64,000 nucleotides of DNA from Asterias rubens (Eukaryota; Echinodermata; Asteroidea; Forcipulatida; Asteriidae), in contig NW_022985695.1 in assembly GCF_902459465.1 (NCBI RefSeq), forward strand, positions 124,001 through 188,000, given 5' to 3'. The notes under the pieces were generated by a model. It was not told the origin of the DNA and made no database searches. It saw nothing but the letters and a program-made list of their open reading frames with translations. This document shows positions 1 through 10,500 of the stretch, in pieces (positions within the stretch are counted from its first letter, which is position 1; each line of letters starts with the position of its first letter). Both the position numbers and the translations under genes were made by a program.

Positions 1-128
1 TTACTTACATCAGATAGTTACAGTGATGAATTTATAAAAACAACTTTAAACTAGGTTAATTTATACTTTATGTACAGAATATATACAACATGTTCTTAGG
101 CAGAAGTGAAGTGGAGGGTAATGAGAAG

Positions 129-1440
129 TTATTTAACACCAGTGTTTATGTTAAGTCCAAAGGGTTTGACTGTCTTGAGTTGGTGAATCCAGTGTGATTC
201 TCTATTCTTGCGGTGTGTGTCATCACCATTGCAAGCTTCTATCACCAGAAGTTCAACATCAATGACACTATGATTGGGGCTGTTGAAATGGATAGAGACT
301 GGGTACGGTTTCATAGTCTTTATGGAAGAGACATGATTCGCAAAGCGAAGACTAAGTTTGGTCTTAGTCTCTCCCACATATTGTAGCCCACATCTCTTAC
401 ATGATATGACATAGACTACATTAGACGTGCTGCATTCAGAGTCGGTCTTGATGTTGTATGAAGAGCCAGTGGTATGACTCTTCACCTAAGTGAGGGCTTA
501 ATGTGCAGACACGTTTTGCATTTGGAACGGGTACATTTGTGACAGCCCAGTATATCTGTCGGGGGTTGTGTTTGGACTGTACCTGGGGGAAGTTTGGCCC
601 TGACTAGTATGTCACCAAGGTTCTTAGGGCGGCGGAATGCAACCATGGGAACCTCAGTGATTGCCGAGTGTAACCTGCTGGAGGAGTGAAGTATAGGCAT
701 GTTATTATTTAGAATTGAGGGAAGTTTGGGTAGTTTGGGGTGGAAGGTGGTGACCAAAGCAACTCTATTGGTAGGAGCTTTTTTAGCTCCCGTGTTAGTC
801 AACAGAGTATGACGAGGTACGTTGAGAGCCCTGTTGATAGCAAGTTGGACCCTACGTTCGCTGTGTCCCCTAGATACAAGGTGTTTCCTTAGCTCTGATG
901 AGCGCCTCTTGTACAGGGTATCTGTGGAACAGATACGCCTGATACGTAAGGCCTGACTGTAAGCAATTGCCTTCTTACAGTGACTATAGGGTGACAGCTA
1001 TTGGAGAGAAGGTACTGGCCGGTGGGTGTCGGTGGGTTTACTGTAAACATCTGTGACAAGGCCATTAGGAGACTTGGTTATTGTCACATCTAGAAAGTTC
1101 ACACTGGTGAGAGATTGTTCGGTAGTGAACTTTATGGTGGGGTGAAATGAGTTGATATGGTCAATAAACTCATCCAAGCTGTCTTGGTCACCACACCAGA
1201 TGGAGAAAATATCATCAATAAATCTCCACCAAACTAGTGGTCGGTTGGGGGCGGAGGACAGGAGTCTGTCCTCCAACTGAGACATGAATAGGTTAGCATA
1301 TGAGGGTGCCATTTTGGTACCCATGGCAGTACCCTGTACCTGTAGAAAATGCCTGTCAGAAAATGATAAAATTATAGACATAACAAACATACCATTATTA
1401 CAGTACCAGTAGGGTCTAACAATAAAGCTTACAACTTGAT
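129..1440 (-). mobile_element. Penelope-like retroelement, decayed and 5'-truncated
   Basis: Three reading-frame blocks on the minus strand form one retroelement. At 1390-998 is the end of a reverse transcriptase, with the GTAMGTKMAPSYANLFM block and the catalytic FIDDIFSIW (DD) motif, then SKPTDTH. At 802-482 is a linker rich in basic residues that ends in a cysteine cluster (GCHKCTRSKCKTC). At 485-129 is a GIY-YIG endonuclease-like domain, with VVYVISCKRCGLQYVGET. RT followed by a C-terminal GIY-YIG domain is the defining layout of Penelope-like elements. The three blocks are in different frames, and 803-997 also encodes family-like residues in a shifted frame, so the copy is dead. The upstream part of the RT is missing beyond about 1440. 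Confidence 0.88.
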
Positions 1441-1787
1441 GCTTTATATATGGTACAGTGTACTAAAAGTATCATTTTTGTAATACATGCACAAAACAAA
1501 GCACAAAGTATGTAATTATATTATGCACAGAATCATGTTCGTACAAAACGTGTACATCAAGTGACTTAGATAAACTGAACCCTTGATAAAAAAATGTTTA
1601 TGCTAGGACTACTTCTAAGTTCTAGAAACTAGTATGCTAGGACCTACACCAGAACCTTGTCGTACTTGTCATGTCATGATCTACGGTATAACCATGGAGG
1701 TAGAAATAGATTTATATTAATATTTTTCCCACAGTCCTTTGCGCGCACATGCGCAGTTGTTCAAAATCGCTATCTGCAATAATAATT
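1441..1787. other. Non-coding stretch, nothing recognised
   Basis: AT-rich sequence between the Penelope-like fragment and the foldback element. No exon, RNA gene or clear repeat was seen. Confidence 0.5.
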
Positions 1788-1916
1788 GGCCGTGTCCGAA
1801 ACGGCGACTTCGGCTACAGCTACGGCTAGATCGCGCGCGTCTGCCTATTCTTCAACACTGGTAGACGCGCTGATCTAGACGTAGCTGTAGCCGAAGCCGT
1901 CGTTTCGGACACGGCC
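1788..1916. mobile_element. 129-bp foldback (MITE-like) element
   Basis: A GC-rich near-perfect inverted repeat. The arms begin GGCCGTGTCCGAAACG on one side and end in its complement on the other, each about 57 bp, with roughly 15 bp between them. The bases ATT flank both ends (1785-1787 and 1917-1919), consistent with a 3-bp target duplication. There is no coding capacity. The transcript would fold into a long hairpin. Its base composition differs sharply from the AT-rich surroundings. Confidence 0.8.
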
Positions 1917-1926
1917 ATTGTTTCAA

Positions 1927-4900
1927 CCAGAGACTGAAGTGAGCACCAAATTTGAGCCCAACACCAAATTTGGTGATGAGCACAAAATTTGTTGCCAGCA
2001 CCAAATTTCAAAAAAACTGTCAACGACCGTCAATGACCGTCGAAGACAGTGCGATGGGATTGTACACGCGTAAGGTATGGGCAGATACAATGCCAGGAGT
2101 TCCAACTAAATTGGAAAGTATAATTAATTTTTATTTCATAAATCTGTTCCACATACCCCTGGCTATATCAGATTAGCGCCCCAACTTGTTAAGTCTGCTA
2201 ATTAGCTCAGCCATATTAATTTAATCAAGGAAGAATTTACGAGTTTTTGTAGTTTTAACGCTGTATAATATGCTATACAAAGAACAAGCGTAAGGATTGG
2301 GCTGAGCTAATTAGGCAAGGTAACACGTCAGGGTGCTGATCGCATTTACAAAAATTCGTAAAATCTTCCCTGATTAATTTAGTTGGGCTGAGCTAATTAG
2401 CAGACTTAACACTAAGGGGCGCTGGGCTTATATAGCCAGGAGTATGAGGAACAGATTTATGAAATAAAAATTGAAAATATTTTCCAATTAAGATGGAACT
2501 CTTGGCTTTGTATATGCCCGTACCGATACGCTTGTTCTTTGCATAGCATATTATATACAGCGTATAAAGTACAAACACACGTAAATTCTTCCTTGATTAA
2601 ATAAATTGGGCTGAGCTAATTAGCACACTTAACATGTTGGGGGCGCTAATCTGACATAGCCAGGGGTATGAGAAACAGATTTATGAAATAAAAATTTATA
2701 ATATTGTCCAATTAATATGGAACTCTTGGCTTTGTATATGCCCGTACCGATACGCTTGTTCTTTGCATAGCATATAAACAGCGTATAAAGTACAAAAACT
2801 AGCAAGTTCTTCCCTTATTAAATTAATTGGGCTGAGCTAATTAGCAGACTTAACACTCTGGGGCGCTAATCTGATATAGCCAGGGGTATGAGAAACAGAA
2901 TTATGAAATAAAAAAAATAATATTTTCCAATTAAGATGGAACTCTTGGCTTTGTATATGCCCGTACCGATACGCTTGTTCTTTGCATAGCATATTATATA
3001 CAGCGTATAAAGTACAAACACACGTAAATTCTTCCTTGATTAAATAAATTGGGCTGAGCTAATTAGCACACTTAACATGTTGGGGGCGCTAATCTGACAT
3101 AGCCAGGGGTATGAGAAACAGATTTATGAAATAAAAATTTATAATATTGTCCAATTAATATGGAACTCTTGGCTTTGTATATGCCCGTACCGATACGCTT
3201 GTTCTTTGCATAGCATATAAACAGCGTATAAAGTACAAAAACTAGCAAGTTCTTCCCTTATTAAATTAATTGGGCTGAGCTAATTAGCAGACTTAACACT
3301 CTGGGGCGCTAATCTGATATAGCCAGGGGTATGAGGAATAGATTTATTAAATAAAAATTAATAATATTTTCCAATTAAGATGGAACTCTTGGCTTTGTAA
3401 TTGCCCATACCTTACGCTTGTTCTTTGTGTATAGCATAATGTACAGCGTATAAAGTAGAAAAACTCGTAAATTATTTCCTTATTAAATTAGTTGGGCTGA
3501 ACTAATTAGAAGACTTAACACATTGGGGCGCCGGGCTTATATAGCCAGGGGTATGAGGAACAGATTTATGAAATAAAAATTAATAATATTTTCCAATTAA
3601 GATGGAACTCTTGGCTTTGTAATTGCCCATATCTTACGCTTGTTCTTTGTGTATAGCATAATGTACAGCGTAAAAAGTAGAAAAACTCGCAAATTCTTCC
3701 CTTATTAAATTAATTGGGCTGAACTAATTAGAAGACTTAACACATTGGGGCGCCGGGCTTATATAGCCAGGGATATGAGGAACAGATTTAGGAAATAAAA
3801 ATTAATAATATTGTCCAATTAATATGGAACTCTTGGCTTTGTAATTGCCCGTATCTTACGCTTGTTCTTTGTGTATAGCATAATGTACAGCGTAAAAAGT
3901 AGAAAAACTCGTAAATTCTTCCCTTATTAAATTAATTGGGCTGAACTAATTAGAAGACTTAACACATTGGGGCGCCGGGCTTGTATAGCCAGGGGTATGA
4001 GGAACAGATTTATGAAATAACAATTAATAATATTTTCCAATTAAGATGGAACTCTTGGCTTTGTAATTGCCCGTTCTTACGCTTGTTCTTTGTGTATAGC
4101 ATAATGTACAGCGTAAAAAGTAGAAAAACTCGTAAATTCTTCCCTTATTAAATTAATTGGGCTGAACTAATTAGAAGACTTAACACATTGGGGCGCCGGG
4201 CTTATATAGCCAGGGGTATGAGGAACAGATTTATGAAATAAAAATTAATAATATTGTCCAATTAATATGGAACTCTTGGCTTTGTAATTGCCCGTACCTA
4301 TACACTTGTTCTTTGCATATCATATAAACAGCGTAAAAAGTAGAAAAACTCGTCAATTCTTCCCTTATTAAATTAATTGGGCTGAACTAATTAGCAGACT
4401 TAACACATTGGGGCGCTGGGCATATATAGCCAGGGGTATGGGAAACATATTTACGAAATAAAAATTAATAATATTTTCCAATTAAGGTGGAACTCTTGGC
4501 TTTGTAATTGCCCATACCTTACGCGCTTGTTATATAAGTATAGCGTAAAAGTACACAAATTCGTAAAATCTTCCCTGATTAATTTAGTTGGGCTGAGCTA
4601 ATTAGCAGACTTATTACCCTGAGGCGCTAATCTGATATAGCCAGGGGTATGAGGAACAGATTTATGAAATAAAAATTTATAATATTGTCCAATTAATATG
4701 GAACTCTTGGCTTTGTATATGCCCGTACCGATACGCTTGTTCTTTGCATAGCATATAAACAGCGTATAAAGTACAAAAACTAGCAAGTTCTTCCCTTATT
4801 AAATTAATTGGGCTGAGCTAATTAGTAGACTTAACACTCTGGGGCGCTAATCTGATATAGCCAGGGGTATGAGGAATAAATTTATGAACTAAAAATTAAT

Positions 4901-5946
4901 AAATTTTTCCAATTAAGATGGAACTCTTGGCTTTGTAATTGCCCATACCTTACGCTTGTTCTTTGTGTGAGCATAATGTACAGCGTATAAAGTAGAAAAA
5001 CTCGTAAATTCTTCCCTTATCAAATTAATTGGGCTGAACTAATTAGCAGACTTAACACATTGGGGCGCTGGGCTTATATAGCCAGGGGTATGAGAAACAG
5101 ATTTATGAAATAAAAATTAATAATATTTTCCAATTAAGATGGAACTCTTGGCTTTGTCATTGCCCATACCTTACGCGCTTGTTATATAAGTATAGCGTAA
5201 AAGTACACAAATTCCGCGTAAAATCTTCCCTGATTAATTTAGTTGGGCTGAGCTAATTAGCAGACTTAACACTCTGGGGCGCTAATCTGATATAGCCAGA
5301 GGTATGAGGAATAGATTTATGAAATAAAAATTAATAATTTTTGCTAATTAAGATGGAACTCTTGGCTTTGTATATGCCCGTACCTATACGCTTGTTCTTT
5401 GCATAGCATATAAACAGCGTATAAAGTACAAAAACTAGCAAGTTCTTCCCTTATTAAATTAATTGGGCTGAGCTAATTAGCAGACTTAACAAGTTGGGGC
5501 GCTAATCTGATATAGCCAGGGGTATGAGGAATAGGTTTATGAACTAAAAATTAATAATTTTTTCCAATTAAGATGGAACTCTTGGCTTTGGAATTGCCCA
5601 TACCTTACGCATACAGCGCATACAGTACAAAAATTCGTATATTCTTCATTGACTAAATTAATTGGGCTAAGCTAATTAGCTGACTTCAAACACTGGGGCA
5701 CTAATCTGATATAGCCAGGGGTATGAGGAATAGTTTATGAAATAAAAATTAATAATATTGCCCAATTAAGATGGAACTCTTGGCTTTGAATCTACCCGTA
5801 CCTTACGCGTGTACAATCCTTCCGCACTGTCTTCGACGGGTAATGACGGTCGTTGACAGTTATATCGAAATTTGGTGCTAGCACCAAATTTTTTGCCATC
5901 ACCAAATTTGGTGTTGGGCCCAAATTTGGTGCTCACTTCAGTCTGG
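1927..5946. mobile_element. 4-kb element: long TIRs enclosing a satellite array
   Basis: The left end (1927 to about 2110) and right end (about 5770 to 5946) are inverted copies of each other over roughly 180 bp. Both begin CCAGA(GA)CTGAAGTGAGCACC and carry several CACCAAATTTG motifs, then a block with GTCAACGACCGTCA and a GTACACGCGTAAGGTA block. Between them lies a satellite array and no gene. The layout is that of a non-autonomous DNA transposon that has captured or amplified an internal satellite. No convincing target-site duplication was found, although TTTCAAC occurs near both flanks. The right end lies about 175 bp upstream of the EXD1 start codon. Confidence 0.75.
2190..5790. repeat. 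Satellite array, ~220-bp unit, ~16 copies
   Basis: The phrase TTGGGCTGAGCTAATTAG or a close variant recurs at about 2382, 2607, 2829, 3050, 3271, 3491, 3715, 3936, 4156, 4378, 4589, 4808, 5029, 5242, 5463 and 5665. Each unit also has a TATAGCCAGGGGTATGAG block and a GATGGAACTCTTGGCTTTG block. The segment at about 2480-2860 is repeated almost exactly at about 2922-3302, so part of the array grew as 442-bp dimers. Units nearest the ends are the most diverged. Short reading frames here are incidental. Confidence 0.9.
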
Positions 5947-6120
5947 TATTATTATTATTTCAACATTTACAGAGAAAAGACAAAAAGATAGATCAGTCGT
6001 CGTAGTTTCTTTTTTGAAGTTAGAACTTTGAATTTGAGTGCACCGGATCCGAAACTTTGCTCTAAACTTCTGTGTCTGTGTGTCTGTCTGTCCGTCCGTG
6101 CCTACGATCTCTGCTTAATC

Positions 6121-7492
6121 ATGGCGATGTACGAGGGCAGAAGGCTTCGAGTTGTGACGAAGGAAGGGGGTTATGTCTTTGAAGGAACTGTGCATTCAAT
6201 TGATTTAAATAACAGCAAAATATCTCTCATGAAAGGTATTTTAATCAAGAATGGTTACTTTTGGCATACACATTTGTCCACCCAATGATAAAAGGGAAAA
6301 GTTTCCGTATGGCGCCACCACTTTTTCATTCGATATGAAATAATATAGTATCTAATTTACCTCAATGATATATCCCTTTTTGTAAAAATGAGTGAAAAAG
6401 TGGTGGCGCCATACGGAAAGTTATCCGATAAAAGGGTTTACACGTAGTCGCTAGCATTTTGCTGGATCTTTCTTATCCCCACTTGTGTAAGTTGTATGGC
6501 CAAGGATAGCTGATTCAGCTATCCTTGGCCACACTAAGTGGAGCTAGATCTGTCTTGGCTTCTGTCTGAAGTAATATTTGTGTTCTATATATTTTTTTTT
6601 TAATAAACTTAATCTTGTAAATGTAATTGTATTGTTTGTATTGTATAGTTTTCAAGAACTATTTAATATTTTTATCTTTTCTCAGTTTGCCTTGTTCCAT
6701 CTGGTAAAAAGCTGACTGGACTACTTCATTTCTATGGCCCTGAGTTGCAAGAGTGTGAGTAGCAAAACATTGATGGCTAGACCATGATGTCAAAATATAC
6801 GCTTTCCTGTTTTTTTTCTTTTTAGGGGGATGACGAAATTTTTGTTTATTTATTTATTTATTTTTTTCAAGGAGGAAAGAGCTAGACTAAATGGAAAAGT
6901 TTCCGTATGGGGCCACCACTTTTTCATTCGATATAAAATAATATAGGAACTTATTTACCTGATTGATATATCCCTTTTTGTAAAAATGAATGAAAAAGTG
7001 GTGGCACGTACGGAAAGTTATCCGACTAAATTGCTGTAAAACTTAAAAAGTATAAAATACGTGTATATGTAAACTAAGTCAATCATTGAAAGAATGCTGC
7101 CATGATGAAGCCAAAAACATGAACACTTTTTTTGGTTGTTTGTGGGAATAAAATAAAATGCAGCTTCAAAAAGGTTGAGGGAGAGGGACTACTTCCAGAA
7201 ACTATAAGGCACGGGGAGCCTTACTTCTCTAGAAGTAAGGGAGGGACGATCAACTGAAAAGCCTTTTATTGGCCTTATTTAAAAAAATAATGGAGCGTTT
7301 GGCATTGGTTGTCTTTGTACGACAACATTCAAATCTCTTCTCAAACCTTATCTTATGTCAGAGGTTTTCAAGGACTAATTTTGTTGTGTCTGTTCTTCTT
7401 TGTTTTGTTGTGTTTTGTTTTGTTTGTTGTTGGTTTTTACTGCGCCTGAACACCCAGCAGGGTGGATACGTGCGCATTAAAAGTCTTATTAA

Positions 7493-7529
<37 letters not shown>

Positions 7530-10500
7530 GTTATTATTATTAGTAGTATTATTATTATTATTATTAGATTTAGCATAATTTAAAATAAATTTTATCACTT
7601 TTCTCACATCTATAATTTGTGTAAATTTGTGGACTTTTTGATATTATCGAAGACGGTGTAAACAAATACCAACATAATCTTACCTGAAACCAAGAAAAGA
7701 TAATATAAAATCAAACACATTGCAGAATGCACAATTTTAATATTTTTATTATTTCTTATTCCTTTTAATGTGTGAATCTTTTTAATAAGTTTACAATGAT
7801 TTTTAAACCACACATACTTCTAAATTATCATGATATTTTTTTTTAATTTTAGTGGTCGACATTTCTGACACTGTCCAGGCAGAGGAGAAGAAAAATAAAC
7901 AACAACTACACGAGGTACGTACTTTTCAAATTGAAAAGCAAAAATGGCATGCATTTTAACCCTCGCGGAGTCTTTCCCGAAGGCTGAATGACAACACAAC
8001 AGATTACTAAGTGTAACAAAAACCATTTTTGTTACACTTAGTGTCCTGCTAGGGTCAAACGTCAGACCATTAACTGCTTCACACATGGACAGTGACGCAC
8101 TTTTCCGGGGTCATATATTGCAAATTACATTTGATAGGTGTATAATTCCAACTGTTTACAGACCATTGAAATTAATGTAATAATATTTATACCCCATTTA
8201 ACAGAATGGCGGCTCCAGTAGTGATGATGAAGACAACAATGCCAAAACAACTGAGTATATTTATCTCCGTCGAATTGGCACAACATTTGAACAAGCTGTA
8301 AGTTTCCTCTATAGCCAGTTTTGATTCCAAATATTTTTTACTCAAAATGGTTGTAGATATTCATTTCTACATCCATTTGAAAAGAGAAACTAAAAATTTC
8401 CTCCAAATGTGTGTTTGTGATCAATGATTTTGTACTTGATAAGAGTGTATGACAAGAGATTGGGGTGCTGTGTTTCACAAGTAAGAATTGGGTTTTAATA
8501 CCCTTTTACTTAATACTCTATCTAACATTTTTACCATTTTACAAGAAATGCAGACTTTTGAGGGAAATGTACAGTCAAGCAGTTTGGCCACTTTGATGAA
8601 GAACGATAAATTTAAACATTTAGTGGCAGGCCGATTTGAGTGGGTCATAAACAAAGGGCTACACCATAAACTAACTGCTGGTGTCAGTGCTGTTCAGGAG
8701 AGTAGAATGATTTATGAGCTTCCTTGCTCATAAAATGCATGGAGAGGTAGCGGGCAGTCTCGGTGGTCTAGTTAGTAAGGCACTTCTCTAGAATTGCAAA
8801 GGTTGTGGGTTGGAATCCCTCCCGATTATTATTCCTGTGATTTTTTTCACAAAGCTCTTGAAAGTATTCACTGCCAACACACATCGATGTGGGTAAAACC
8901 AAAGTTAATATTGTACACAGGCTTAGTGTCCTTCTGGCCACCTGGGCCCAATTTCATAGAGCAGCTAAGCACAAAAATTTGCTTAAGCATGAAATTTCTT
9001 CCTTGATAAAAACAGGATTACCAACCAAATTTCATCGTGATTTTCAGGATAATCAAACAACAGCTGAATACCAATACCAAGCAAATTTGGTTGATAATCC
9101 TGTTGTTATCAAGGAAGAAATTTCATGCTAATTTTTGTGCTTAGCAGCTCTATGAAATTGGGCCCTGGCATGTGGCCCTCCAGTGAAGGCAATAATGAAT
9201 GACCATGAGCAGTAAGCCAAAAGGCACACACAGTCATAATGAATGACCATGAGCAGTAAGCCAAAAGGCACACACAGTCATAATGAATGACCATGAGCAG
9301 TAAGCCAAAAGGCACACACAGTCATAATGAATGACCATGAGCAGTAAGCCAAAAGGCACACACAGTCATAATGAATGACCATGAGCAGTAAGCCAAAAGG
9401 CACACACAGTCATAATGAATGACCATGAGCAGTAAGCCAAAAGGCACACACAGTCATAATGAATGACCATGAGCAGTAAGCCAAAAGGCACACACAGTCA
9501 TAATGAATGACCATGAGCAGTAAGCCAAAAGGCACACACAGTCATAATGAATGACCATGAGCAGTAAGCCAAAAGGCACACACAGTCATAATGAATGACC
9601 ATGAGCAGTAAGCCAAAAGGCACACACAGTCATAATGAATGACCATGAGCAGTAAGCCAAAAGGCACACACAGTCATAATGAATGACCATGAGCAGTAAG
9701 CTAAAAGGCACACACAGTCATAATGAATGACCATGAGCAGTAAGCCAAAAGGCACACACAGTCATAAAGAATGACCATGAGCAGTAAGCCAAAAGGCACA
9801 CACAGTCATAATGAATGACCATGAGCAGTAAGCCAAAAGGCACACACAGTCATAATGAATGACCATGAGCAGTAAGCCAAAAGGCACACAGTCATAATGA
9901 ATGACCATGAGCAGTAAGCCAAAAGGCACACACAGTCATAATGAATGACCATGAGCAGTAAGCCAAAAGGCACACACAGTCATAATGAATGACCATGAGC
10001 AGTAAGCCAAAAGGCACACACAGTCATAATGAATGACCATGAGCAGTAAGCTAAAAGGCACACACAGTCATAATTACTGATAAAGAGTCCATGTCTCTTA
10101 AAAAGGAAACTTTTTTTTTTTTTTTTTTCAAAAGATTAACCAGATTAGGTCTCAACGTCTGATTGGTGTTGCCTTGGAAGCGGAGACCCTTGGTCGGAAA
10201 TCCAAACTATCGCTTCTACAGGTAGGTTGGTAAACTTGTCTTTATTTGTTTATGAGTTAAAAACCATGTCACACGGGACAATTTTTACAAGCAACCTTGA
10301 GGCAACCAACTGCACTGCATGCCAAAGGAACGTTCACATACAGACAACAGACATTATTTTTTCTAACACTATCCTACTGTCCCAAGAAAATCATATTGAA
10401 ATGAACATGTACATGTAGATGTTTGTTCTTGTTGCCTGTAAATTGCCTCTAAATGTTAAATGCATACTTTGGGGTATGTCACACAGCCAAATTGACAGGC

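Noticed and set aside
6028-6120. EXD1 start at an upstream codon
   Set aside because: The extra residues are Cys/Leu/Val-rich and unlike the family, and the codon at 6028 is TTG, not ATG. The ATG at 6121 opens directly into the LSm domain.
9192-10073. Possible CRISPR-like array
   Set aside because: Units are contiguous tandem copies with no unique spacers, inside an animal gene intron.
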